DNA of 33,831 bases from the NCBI GenBank assembly GCA_002840015.1, contig PGZE01000034.1, positions 1 to 33,831 of the forward strand, read 5' to 3'. Under the pieces are notes generated by a model. That model was not told the origin of the DNA. It worked only from the letters and a program-made list of their open reading frames with translations, and searched no databases. Source of the DNA: Gammaproteobacteria bacterium HGW-Gammaproteobacteria-2. GTDB taxonomy: Bacteria > Pseudomonadota > Gammaproteobacteria > Xanthomonadales > Xanthomonadaceae. Position 1 is the first letter of the stretch, and the number at the start of each line of letters is the position of its first letter. Made by a program: the position numbers and the translations under genes. Positions 19,826-28,998 of this stretch are shown in pieces.

Positions 19826-21556
19826 TCAACCGGCCTGCAACAATTTCGCCGCTTGCGGATACGGCGGCACATCGACATAGGCGCCTGATTGCAGTTGCGT
19901 GCTCAATGCAGCCCACCACGTGTAATCGAATATCTCGCCATGCGTGTCATGGAGCGTTTGTTGTTGCGGTATATCGAGCCCGAGAAAGCGCGGAAACTGC
20001 TCCGGAAAGACATCGTGTTCGCCGACATGAAACCAGGCACCATCGGCGATTTCTTCTTCATGGTGGCGCGGTACCGGCAGCTTGCGAAAGCGGCATTCGG
20101 TCACCAGGCACAACTCGTCGTAGTCGTAGAACACCACCCGACCACTGCGCGACACACCAAAGTTTTTCAGCAGCAGATCGCCCGGAAACAGATTGCTGCG
20201 CGCCAGATCCTTGATCGCCTGGCCGTAGTCGAGCAGCGCCCTTTCAACCTCGATGCGTGGCACTTCCTGGATGTACAGATTCAACGGTCGCAGCCGCCGC
20301 TCAACATAACAATGCAACAACACCAGATCGTCACCATCGCGCAGCACCCGCTGACTGCATTCGGCCTCCAGCTCCGCCAGCATATCGGCGTCAAACTGGT
20401 TACGCGAAAACCGCAAATAACGAAACTCCTGCACATCGACCAACCGCCCCACCCGATCATGATGCGCAACCAGCCGGTATTTCTCGTGAACCTGCTCGGG
20501 CATCACCGACTTGCCATAGCCAAAACGATCGCGGATCACCTTGAATACCAGCGGATAGCTGGGCAGGGTGAACACCGCCATCACCATGCCGCGCACACCA
20601 TCAGCGGCGCGAAATTGCTCCTCACGACGTAGTTCCAGATGCCGGAAAAAATGCCGGTAACGTTCGGTCTTGCCCTGCTTGGCACGGCCAAGCACGGTGT
20701 ACAGTTCATCGACCGGCTTGTTCGGCAACAGCGTGCGCAAGAACACCACCGCATCACCCACCGTCGGCAAGTCGGCATGGAAGTAGCTGTGGGTGTAGCC
20801 AAACAACACCGCCACGTCATCGGTGGCGGTGAGCAGTGCATCGACGCGCAATCCGGCGTCTTCGTTGACCAGCGCAATCACGCACGGCGCATGGCGTTCG
20901 CGGCCAATCACGCGACCGACCAGATAAGCTCGGCGTTCGCGATAAAACACGGTTTCCAGCAATTCCACCGCGATCACCGGTACCGGCCCCCACGCTTGCA
21001 AACGCTGCTGCAAGGTTGTGGCGATCGCGCGCGCGCAGCCACTGGCATCGCTGAATGGGACCGCAAACGGGTAATCGGCCAGCACTCGCTCGAATAACGA
21101 CGCCAAACCAGCGGAAGCGACATAGCTGTGGCGCGCCACCGGGTGGGTGATGCGATCGGTTGGCTCGATATCCAGCGCCACAAACTCGATGCTGGGATCA
21201 ACACCGCGGGTGCGGAAAAAACGCCGCGTCAGCGTATTGAAAAAGGTCTTGTACAACTCCGAATCGAGCAGTGCTGCAATCAGCGTGCTGTACTCCGCCG
21301 CGACTTGCACCCACAACGCATGCGCAAAGATCCGCTCGCCCATGCGTTGCTCCAGCCGGGCAAAGGTTTCAGCCACGATCTGATCGTACAACTCGATACG
21401 CGCCACCGCATCGCGCCGTGCTGCCAGCCAGTCGCGCTTCTCGAAATGGCGCTGCGCGCGCCGGGTGATATCGGCAAAACGCGCGTTATAGTCGGCAAAG
21501 GCATCGACCAGCAGGCGCGCGGCTTGCTCTGCATGGCGGGCGATCTGGGTGGGCAT
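19826..21556 (-). CDS. aceK: Isocitrate dehydrogenase kinase/phosphatase
   Basis: AceK is a bifunctional enzyme that phosphorylates isocitrate dehydrogenase to divert isocitrate to the glyoxylate shunt, and also dephosphorylates it. At 576 residues it is close to the E. coli length (578). Seen: the N-terminal regulatory region; the kinase-like core with MVMAVFTLPSYPLVFKVIRD, containing the conserved ATP-contacting lysine; GDLLLKNFGVSRSGRVVFYDYDELC with the DYDE metal-binding segment; and the family-typical C-terminus. The target gene icd lies about 1.5 kb upstream on the same strand, separated by toxin-antitoxin remnants. No aceA or aceB is in the window. No cytoplasm-exit signal is seen, as expected. 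Confidence 0.96.
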   Translation of the reverse strand: MPTQIARHAEQAARLLVDAFADYNARFADITRRAQRHFEKRDWLAARRDAVARIELYDQIVAETFARLEQRMGERIFAHALWVQVAAEYSTLIAALLDSELYKTFFNTLTRRFFRTRGVDPSIEFVALDIEPTDRITHPVARHSYVASAGLASLFERVLADYPFAVPFSDASGCARAIATTLQQRLQAWGPVPVIAVELLETVFYRERRAYLVGRVIGRERHAPCVIALVNEDAGLRVDALLTATDDVAVLFGYTHSYFHADLPTVGDAVVFLRTLLPNKPVDELYTVLGRAKQGKTERYRHFFRHLELRREEQFRAADGVRGMVMAVFTLPSYPLVFKVIRDRFGYGKSVMPEQVHEKYRLVAHHDRVGRLVDVQEFRYLRFSRNQFDADMLAELEAECSQRVLRDGDDLVLLHCYVERRLRPLNLYIQEVPRIEVERALLDYGQAIKDLARSNLFPGDLLLKNFGVSRSGRVVFYDYDELCLVTECRFRKLPVPRHHEEEIADGAWFHVGEHDVFPEQFPRFLGLDIPQQQTLHDTHGEIFDYTWWAALSTQLQSGAYVDVPPYPQAAKLLQAG

Positions 21557-21647
21557 GGCTCAGTGTAAACGGCACAGCACCGCAACGCATCGCGATAGCG
21601 CAAAATCTAAAGCCACTCAGCCGCAACGGGGAACCGGGTTTTTCCGA

Positions 21648-21947
21648 TCAATGTACGTGAGCCGCAGCCGGCTTGGCTGTCAGTTCAATACCGAGAGCCT
21701 TCATCACCGCAAGCGTGGTTCGCAACGTTGGATTGCCGTGTTCACTGAATGACCGGTAGAGCTGTTCTCGGGAAAGACCGGTCTGGTTGGCGATTTGCGT
21801 CATGCCCTTGGCACGGGCCACGATGCCCAAGGCGTGAGCGATGAAACCGGGGTCGCTGGTCTCGAACGCGCCGGACATGAAGTCAGCGATGCCCTGCTCG
21901 GAGGTCAAATCTTCAGCCGGGTCGTAGTTGGTCAGTTTTTCAGTCAT
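21648..21947 (-). CDS. HigA-like addiction-module antitoxin
   Basis: A 99-residue DNA-binding antitoxin of the putative addiction-module antidote group that follows RelE/HigB-type toxins. Seen: an N-terminal YDPAEDL segment and a helix-turn-helix reading GMTQIANQTGLSREQLYRSFSEHGNPTL (residues about 48-75), then VMKALGIELTAKPA. The start ATG overlaps the TGA that ends the toxin's shifted frame (ATGA), the usual toxin-first arrangement of this group. Because the toxin is truncated by a frameshift, this antitoxin may persist as an orphan repressor. It could also still neutralise related toxins elsewhere in the genome. The gene itself is intact. Confidence 0.88.
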   Translation of the reverse strand: MTEKLTNYDPAEDLTSEQGIADFMSGAFETSDPGFIAHALGIVARAKGMTQIANQTGLSREQLYRSFSEHGNPTLRTTLAVMKALGIELTAKPAAAHVH

Positions 21948-22235
21948 GGTCGTTCTCTCAATTCATCAGCAAGGCGCTTTGCGGCCTTGATGTCCGTGGC
22001 CTGCGTGCTTTTAAAGCAAAATGATGATGGTGCTGCCGCGCCGCTGGAAATACACCCGGTAGCCGGGGCCGTAGTGAACGCGTAGCTCGCTGATCCCCTG
22101 CCCGATCGGCTCCGCATCACCGGCGTGGCCATGCGCCAGCCGAGCCAGACGCAAGGCAATCGCGGCGCGAGCGCGTTCGTCCTTGAGCTTGGTGCGCCAC
22201 TTTCGAAAAGTCTCGGTCTGCCTCAACTCGATCAT
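21944..22235 (-). pseudogene. RelE/HigB-type toxin, frameshifted
   Basis: The reading starts MIELRQTETFRKWRTKLKD at 22235 and carries the family core SELRVHYGPGYRVYFQRRG. After STIIILL it meets TAA (22011-22013). The expected continuation, KSTQATDIKAAKRLADELRERP, is present in another frame and ends in a TGA overlapping the antitoxin ATG. Family members have LLCGGDK at the break. Here the bases for roughly C-G-G-D are gone, and restoring 11 bases gives 303 bp, a regular 100-residue toxin. About 25 C-terminal residues are therefore lost. In RelE-like toxins the C-terminal region contributes to catalysis, so this toxin is probably inactive. A GTG at 22256 is an alternative start, but the promoter position argues against it. 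Confidence 0.85.
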
Positions 22236-22240
22236 ACCGG

Positions 22241-22269
22241 ATTGTATTTTATGCACTACACCGGTGCAA
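22241..22269 (-). promoter_or_regulatory. Promoter and likely operator of the HigB/HigA-like module
   Basis: Minus-strand -35 TTGCAC (22264-22269), exactly 17 bp, then -10 TACAAT (22241-22246). Transcription would start about 6 bases on, at the A of the toxin ATG (22235), predicting a leaderless mRNA. The -35 region holds TGCAC-N7-GTGCA and the palindrome CACCGGTG, plausible autorepressor sites. Confidence 0.65.
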
Positions 22270-22353
22270 GCTCAAACTCTCCGAGGCACGGGCTTTTCGC
22301 CAAACGCGAGAGCAACACCGAAAGCCGAGAAACTTGGGTGTCCCTGGCTCTAC

Positions 22354-22512
22354 TTACGGTCGGCCGATGTCCGGGCCCTTTTCCAGGAGCAGGAATTGCC
22401 GGTCGATAATCTGACCGGCTCGCCTGGCCGCTTCCGGGGCTTTGCCGGTCAAGAACTGGCGGCAGCGCTCCAAACCCTGCGCCGCGCCTTCCGTGACGAT
22501 CACTTGTGGCAC
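22354..22512 (-). pseudogene. ParE-like toxin, 3'-truncated remnant
   Basis: A 52-residue open frame starting at GTG 22512: PQVIVTEGAAQGLERC, a helix with KAPEAARRAGQIIDRQFLLLE, then KGPDIGRP and TAA. I recognise the N-terminal half of a RelE/ParE-family toxin that is normally about 95-100 residues and continues FPELPELRELVI (from memory). The second half, including most of the beta sheet, is replaced by unrelated sequence. It starts inside the 3' end of the ParD-like remnant, the usual antitoxin-first overlap. Probably non-functional. Confidence 0.75.
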
Positions 22513-22698
22513 TCAGGCACCGCTTTTTCGTCATCGGTGCCCCAAGTGTTCAACCAAGTACGGACTTCCGGGACGGTCAGGTGGCGGCCTGTTTCCTGAT
22601 AGGCAACCCAGGACGCCAAGGCTCGAGCGTCGGCGCTGGCTGGCGAGCTGCTGGACGCGGCTTTTCAGGCCATCGTCGATCTTGAGGGATGTTGCCAT
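22500..22698 (-). pseudogene. ParD-like (CopG-type) antitoxin with internal out-of-frame deletion
   Basis: The start at 22698 gives MATSLKIDDGLKSRVQQLAS followed by QRRRS, the ribbon-helix-helix N-terminus of a CopG/ParD-type antitoxin. At about residue 25 the frame breaks. The family's C-terminal part continues in another frame as ALASWVAYQETGRHLT and on to VPECHK, ending at TGA 22500-22502. The middle (recalled as HWIMREAI...FKQE) is missing, roughly 70-75 bases. Read without correction the frame ends at 22531 in unrelated residues. Both the DNA-binding helices and the toxin-binding tail are affected, so the antitoxin is probably dead. Confidence 0.75.
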
Positions 22699-22709
22699 GA
22701 CGGGGCCTT

Positions 22710-22736
22710 TTATCACAGGGTAATACTTGGTGATAA
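22710..22736. promoter_or_regulatory. ParD-type operator palindrome
   Basis: Arms TTATCAC (22710-22716) and GTGATAA (22730-22736) are perfectly inverted around centre 22723. A nested GTAATAC (22720-22726) is itself symmetric about the same base. It begins 12 bp upstream of the ParD-like start, where autoregulated toxin-antitoxin operators lie. The operator is intact although the genes are broken. Confidence 0.65.
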
Positions 22737-22758
22737 TGCACCTCTCCCCCCGCCCCAC

Positions 22759-23110
22759 TGTCCATTGGCCGTCTCGCCCTGCAATATTGGATCAGGCTTG
22801 ACGTGGCAATCGGGATGATCTTGCCAAGCGCGCAGGATGGGTAGCGGCCGCAGCGGATTTGCTGCGTGCTGGCCAGTAATCGTGGGCGTCGAACAACCTT
22901 GCGATAGTGTCGCGGGAAACCAGCCCCAGATTTGATCTGAGGCGCCACCAGCAGCGGTAACTTACGCAGGGCACGCACACCTGAACCGTCTCCGGCCGTG
23001 TCGGCTCCAGCGCTACGCAACACATCCATGCACATCGCAGAATGCACAGAAACGCCCGCGCTTTGCGCCGACCTACGCGCCGTCAAGGCAGTGCCATTTG
23101 ATCTCTTGCC
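22759..23110. other. Gap without a recognisable gene
   Basis: About 350 bases between the ParD-like remnant and the icd stop. I see no convincing coding region. A decayed CCCCAGAT/ATCTGAGG hairpin near 22923-22943 resembles the stem at 9909-9928. The rest may be eroded sequence from the toxin-antitoxin insertion. Confidence 0.6.
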
Positions 23111-24439
<1,329 letters not shown>

Positions 24440-24628
24440 GGGGTCCTCCCGGGATTGAGACGTGCCGCGTCCATGCCACTGGCGCGGTTGAATGCTGCGG
24501 TGAATGTCGTTGGACAAGCACACCATTGTCGCGGTTCCTGCGCCTGAGGTGAAGCACTAAACAACGGCATCGTGTCTTGGCACCCGAACGCGTTATCCTT
24601 GTCGATTGCCTGCCCGATTGTGTATTGC

Positions 24629-27600
24629 ATGGATAGCCAGGAATTGCATCTGCTGTTGACACGCGAGCCGTGGCGGCAGCATTTCGACCCCTCATTGTTG
24701 CATCGCGGCCTGGATCTGGTGCGTGCGGGCGAAGTACGGGTGTTGCAGCACATCGCCAACGACGGTGGCAACGACATGTGGCTGGCGCGCATCGGTCGCA
24801 ATGCCAGCAACAGCTTTGAATGCCAGATTGAAGCACCGCCGGCCGGTGGCCGTGGCCGCATCCGGTTTTCTTGCGGTTGCCGACGGCAGACGCTGTGCGA
24901 ACACGCGGCGGCGTTGCTCACTTACATGAGTATTGTTCCAGCAGCCAGCTGGTTTCACGCTGACGATGCGCCGGGGCCTGCCGGCACCGGCGTTACCTTG
25001 GCGCGTTGGGACCGCTGGCTGGATCAGGTTTCCAGCAACGCGCGACGGCCAGCGACGGCTGCAGCGCAGCGGGTATTTGGCTTGATGCTGCGGGCACAGG
25101 CAGCGCGCGAGTTTCCGGCAGCGTTTCCATGGCAGGAAGTGGATTCGCATCTGGCTGCAATTCCGCGATTGCTCGCTGCACCGGTATGGCTGCGCCCGGG
25201 CAAACGCGGTGATGCGCTGGTTGATCCGCAAGGCTTGCACATGAGCGCTTTGGGCGCGGAGCCAGCTCCGGCCGAGGGTTGGCCCGATGAAACGCTCTCT
25301 GCGCTCAGCGTGCTGCTGGGCGATGCCGATGTCAGCCACGGCGCCCTGCGCTTGACCCGTATTGCGGCACGGCAGCATGAGCACGCAATGGAACAGCTGA
25401 TGGCGCGCTATCCGGTGTTTTTCGAGAAGGCCAGTGCCGGCGCCCTGCATCGCGCCGAAGATCGCCAACTGCAGCTGCGCTGGGAAGACCAGGACGATGG
25501 CAGCCAGCGCTTGGCCGTTGCAATCGCCGATGGTGGTCACCTGCAACTGCTGCGCGCCGCGCAGTATTGGTATATCGACAGCAAGGCACAGTGTTATGGC
25601 CGCGTGCAGGGCAATGCCAGTCTGCTGGAAGCACTGGCCAACGCACCCAGCCTGGAGCCGGAGGACGTTGCCAGTTTCAGTGCGCATCTCGCCAGCCACG
25701 GCGCTGTGCTGGATCTTCCCACGCCAAACCCGCGTGGCCCGGTGGAGTTGCTGGAGGTGACACCAAAGCCGGTGCTGTTGCTGCGGCGGGAGCGCAATTG
25801 GCCCGTTATCACGCACAGCTACCTTGCGGACAAGCGTGTTGAAGTGGGCTGTGCGCGACTGCTCTTTGACTATGGCCCGGCGCGCGTCGATGCGCTGGAT
25901 TATCACAGCGTGGTGCGCCGAATGCGTCAAGGCACTGTCTACGAAGTGGCGCGGAAAATCGACGCTGAACACGCGGCGGCCCGGCTACTGCTCGACGCCA
26001 AACTGGCGGATGCGCTTGAATTGTTTTACGCACAAACGGGTGGCTTCGCGGTGGTTGAGGAAGGCGACTGGGTGTTGTCGTTGGGCAAACGCAAACCACC
26101 GGCAGCACCGGAGGCATGGCAGCCGGTGTTGCAACAACTCGCACAAGCCGGTTTCACCATCGAGTTTGCCGACGACTTTCCACGCGACCGCCTGGTTGCC
26201 ACGGGTGACTGGCACGCCGAACTGGCCGTGGATGACAACGGCTGGTTCGACCTGCAATTGGGTATCGAGGTCGATGGCGAGCGTATCGACTTGTTGCCGA
26301 TTTTGCGCCGCCTGCTGGCCGACCCGGAGTTTCCCCAACAACCCTACCCCGGCGAAAAGCCGGACGCTACCTGGCGGGTGTTGATCGACGAGCAACGCAG
26401 TGCCGAGCTGCCGCTGCAGCGCCTGCGCGAACTGACCGAACCCTTGCTCGAATGGCTGCAAGCCGAACCCGGCCCGTCGCTGCGCCTGCACCGCACCCAG
26501 GCGGAAAATCTGGCGCGGCTGGCAGATCGCGATGTGTTGCATTGGCGCGGCAGCGAAATCCTGCGTGCGCGTATCACCCGTCTGCGCGAGTCGGCGCGCA
26601 GTGAAATCGACACCCCGGATGGCTTTACCGCGCCGCTGCGGCCTTACCAACGCGAAGGTCTGGCCTGGCTGGATTTTCTCGCCGAAGCCGGCCTGGGTGG
26701 TGTGCTGGCCGACGACATGGGCCTTGGCAAAACCGTGCAAGTGCTCGCACACCTGCTGCTGGAAAAACGTTGTGGCCGCCTGGAGCAACCGGCGCTGGTG
26801 GTGTGCCCGACCAGCCTGGTCGGCAACTGGCGCGACGAGGCGGCCCGGTTTACCCCGCAGTTGCGGGTGCTGGTCATTCACGGCGCCGGGCGAGCCGATA
26901 CGTACGACGAAATCGGAAACAACGACCTGATTATCACCACCTACCCGTTGTTGCCACGCGACCGCGAAAGCCTGATTGCGCAGCAATTCAGCCTGTTGAT
27001 CGTTGATGAAGCGCAGGCGATCAAGAACGCGCGCAGCCAGGCTGCGCAAGTGGTGCGTGAGATACCCGCACGCCGACGCCTGGCAATGACCGGTACGCCA
27101 CTTGAAAATCATCTCGGTGAATTGTGGGCACAGTTCGATGCGGTGGAGCCGGGCCTGCTCGGTAGCGAGCGCCAGTTCACCCGCCTGTATCGCACCCCGA
27201 TCGAGAAACAGGGCGACAACGACCGCCAGCAACGGCTGAACCAACGCATCGGCACGCTATTGCTGCGACGACGCAAGGAAGATGTGCTGGCTGATCTGCC
27301 GGCAAAAACCGAAATCGTACGTCGCATCGAGCTCGAAGGCGATCAGCGCAGCTTCTATGAAACACTGCGCCTGGCGCAGCACGAACGGGTGCGCGAAGCC
27401 GTACGCGAACGTGGCCTCAACCAGTCCGGGATCATCGTGCTCGACGCACTGCTCAAGCTGCGTCAGGTATGTTGCGACCCGAGCCTGGTCAAACTGGCCA
27501 GCGCGAAGAAGGTACACGCATCGGCCAAACGCGAAGCACTGCACGAGTTGCTTGATGGTCTGCTGGCCGAGGGTCGGCGGGTGCTGCTGTTCTCGCAATT

Positions 27601-27967
27601 CACCGAGATGCTGGGCAGACTCGCCGCCGATTTCGACGCGCGAAAATCACCTTACCTGATGCTCACCGGCGACACTCCCGGGCGGCTGCGCAGCGATCTG
27701 GTGCAACGATTTCAAGATGGCGAAGTGCCTTTGTTCCTGATCAGCCTGAAGGCTGGTGGCGTCGGCCTCAACCTCACTGCCGCCGATACCGTGATCCACT
27801 ACGACCCGTGGTGGAATCCAGCGGCCGAAGCGCAGGCCACCGATCGCGCCCACCGCATCGGCCAGGACAAACCCGTATTCGTGTACAAGCTGATCTGCGC
27901 CGGTACGGTCGAGGAAAAAATCCAGGCATTGTCCGACATGGCGGAACTGTTTGCGCCGTTGCAGTAG
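24629..27967 (+). CDS. SNF2-family helicase with SWIM zinc finger
   Basis: An 1112-residue Swi2/Snf2-type ATPase predicted to translocate on double-stranded DNA. An N-terminal SWIM zinc finger has C82-x-C84-x5-C90-x-H92. A long middle region of about 560 residues without a domain I can name follows. The helicase core begins with LRPYQREGLAWLDFL. It has motif I DDMGLGKT (about 695-702), VVCPTSLVGNW, motif II DEAQ (793-796), motif III LAMTGTPLEN and a C-terminal RecA lobe with LMLTGDTPG, ISLKAGGVGLNLT and ATDRAHRIGQ. The methionine at 24629 begins the family-like MDSQELHLLL; the upstream extension is not convincing. It is divergent from icd. Nucleosomes being absent, bacterial members probably remodel other protein-DNA or RNA polymerase complexes. 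Confidence 0.95.
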   Translation: MDSQELHLLLTREPWRQHFDPSLLHRGLDLVRAGEVRVLQHIANDGGNDMWLARIGRNASNSFECQIEAPPAGGRGRIRFSCGCRRQTLCEHAAALLTYMSIVPAASWFHADDAPGPAGTGVTLARWDRWLDQVSSNARRPATAAAQRVFGLMLRAQAAREFPAAFPWQEVDSHLAAIPRLLAAPVWLRPGKRGDALVDPQGLHMSALGAEPAPAEGWPDETLSALSVLLGDADVSHGALRLTRIAARQHEHAMEQLMARYPVFFEKASAGALHRAEDRQLQLRWEDQDDGSQRLAVAIADGGHLQLLRAAQYWYIDSKAQCYGRVQGNASLLEALANAPSLEPEDVASFSAHLASHGAVLDLPTPNPRGPVELLEVTPKPVLLLRRERNWPVITHSYLADKRVEVGCARLLFDYGPARVDALDYHSVVRRMRQGTVYEVARKIDAEHAAARLLLDAKLADALELFYAQTGGFAVVEEGDWVLSLGKRKPPAAPEAWQPVLQQLAQAGFTIEFADDFPRDRLVATGDWHAELAVDDNGWFDLQLGIEVDGERIDLLPILRRLLADPEFPQQPYPGEKPDATWRVLIDEQRSAELPLQRLRELTEPLLEWLQAEPGPSLRLHRTQAENLARLADRDVLHWRGSEILRARITRLRESARSEIDTPDGFTAPLRPYQREGLAWLDFLAEAGLGGVLADDMGLGKTVQVLAHLLLEKRCGRLEQPALVVCPTSLVGNWRDEAARFTPQLRVLVIHGAGRADTYDEIGNNDLIITTYPLLPRDRESLIAQQFSLLIVDEAQAIKNARSQAAQVVREIPARRRLAMTGTPLENHLGELWAQFDAVEPGLLGSERQFTRLYRTPIEKQGDNDRQQRLNQRIGTLLLRRRKEDVLADLPAKTEIVRRIELEGDQRSFYETLRLAQHERVREAVRERGLNQSGIIVLDALLKLRQVCCDPSLVKLASAKKVHASAKREALHELLDGLLAEGRRVLLFSQFTEMLGRLAADFDARKSPYLMLTGDTPGRLRSDLVQRFQDGEVPLFLISLKAGGVGLNLTAADTVIHYDPWWNPAAEAQATDRAHRIGQDKPVFVYKLICAGTVEEKIQALSDMAELFAPLQ

Positions 27968-28017
27968 GGGTAACTACGGGGCGCTTGCTCGTGGTTTTTT
28001 TGATCACCGCGACATTG

Positions 28018-28125
28018 GTCGCCCACAGGGTGGGCTCCTACGAGGATGCTTCGGGGCGCTGTAGTGGGAGCGCGCCTCGCGCGCGAAGCTTTCGCTAGCT
28101 TGTTCGCCGGCAGGCCGGCTCCCAC
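28018..28125. repeat. REP-like cluster 6 (three units)
   Basis: Inverted GTCGCCCACAGGGTGGGCT with CCTAC (28018-28041), forward GTGGGAGC with GCGCGC stem (28064-28087), inverted GTGGGAGC/CCGGC unit (28103-28125) identical to the units at 3549 and 9857. It lies in the 251-bp gap between the helicase and restriction endonuclease 3' ends, where no gene is seen. Confidence 0.85.
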
Positions 28126-28218
28126 AGAGTCGCTGGCATGCACCAGTACGCAACACAGTTGCTCCAGACGCGATCAGGCGGCGCGTTCCCACAGGCAACA
28201 CGGATTCGCGCTATCGGT

Positions 28219-28998
28219 TCACCCCTGCGCCGCCAGCATCCGCCCGGCGTACTCCGCGAACACGTTGCGTATGCTGGTGGCCGAGGACAGCGCGCGGCTG
28301 CTGACGCTGTTCGCGGCGCTCAGTTCCAGTGCCGCGGCGGAATAGAGTTGGCGTTCGACCAAGCGCTCGCACAATATCTGGTACCGCTGCGCGTAGGACG
28401 CAGCACGAAACTCGTCGAACACCGGAAAATGCGGCTCATCACAGCGCACCGGTGCGAGTGAGGCGTCGCACTCCTCCAGCAACATCAGCCAGGCGAGGAA
28501 CGGCGGCCGGGGATCGGATTGCAGGCCGGGATTGAGCAGCGGCGCACTGGTTTCAGCGACGCGATTCCGGCTATAACGCGGTCCATCTCCGTAGGCGCCG
28601 TGATGGTGCGCCACCCACAGGTCGGCGGCGGAACCGATAGCTTCTTCGCTGCGATTGTTAAAATTGTTGCCAAAGGAGCCGACTTGCGATTTGAATTCGA
28701 ACACCGCCAGCAGCCGGCGCTCGTGGATCACCAGCACATCCCAGTTCTTGGTGGCGCGAAAAAAACCGGGCAATACGAGTTGGGACTTGCGCGTATATAC
28801 GGCCGATGCCGGCAACCCGCAATGCGCGCTCACCTGCTCGACCAAGGCGACAAAGCCATTCATGTTCTTGCCGCCGACCACAGCGTCGCGCGAACCACCC
28901 TGCTTGCCGACGTTGTCCTGCGCGCGCGCCTGCCAAAATCGTTGCACCGCGTCGGCGACACGCTCGTCGAAATCGCCAGGCAACAGCGACGATTTCAT
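28219..28998 (-). CDS. Type II restriction endonuclease, XhoI/PaeR7I family
   Basis: A 259-residue endonuclease. I recognise the XhoI/PaeR7I family from [21 protein letters not shown], so the expected target is CTCGAG. The PD-(D/E)xK nuclease core is visible: D87 in NWDVLVI, then E101-x-K103 in VFEFKSQ. A helical C-terminal region ([31 protein letters not shown], given by position about 200-230) completes the protein. The ATG at 28998 overlaps the methyltransferase stop (ATGA), so the two are translationally coupled with the modifying enzyme made first. The longer open frame to 29151 overlaps the methyltransferase and is not needed. CTCGAG occurs at 4915-4920 in this window. Recognition specificity is inferred from family membership only. 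Confidence 0.9.
   Translation of the reverse strand: MKSSLLPGDFDERVADAVQRFWQARAQDNVGKQGGSRDAVVGGKNMNGFVALVEQVSAHCGLPASAVYTRKSQLVLPGFFRATKNWDVLVIHERRLLAVFEFKSQVGSFGNNFNNRSEEAIGSAADLWVAHHHGAYGDGPRYSRNRVAETSAPLLNPGLQSDPRPPFLAWLMLLEECDASLAPVRCDEPHFPVFDEFRAASYAQRYQILCERLVERQLYSAAALELSAANSVSSRALSSATSIRNVFAEYAGRMLAAQG

Noticed and set aside
24440..24628. Possible promoters between icd and the helicase gene
   Set aside because: Only weak hexamers with poor -10 matches could be found by eye on either strand.
25985..27244. 419-residue minus-strand open frame
   Set aside because: Antisense to the SNF2 helicase core; composition reflects codon bias of the real gene.
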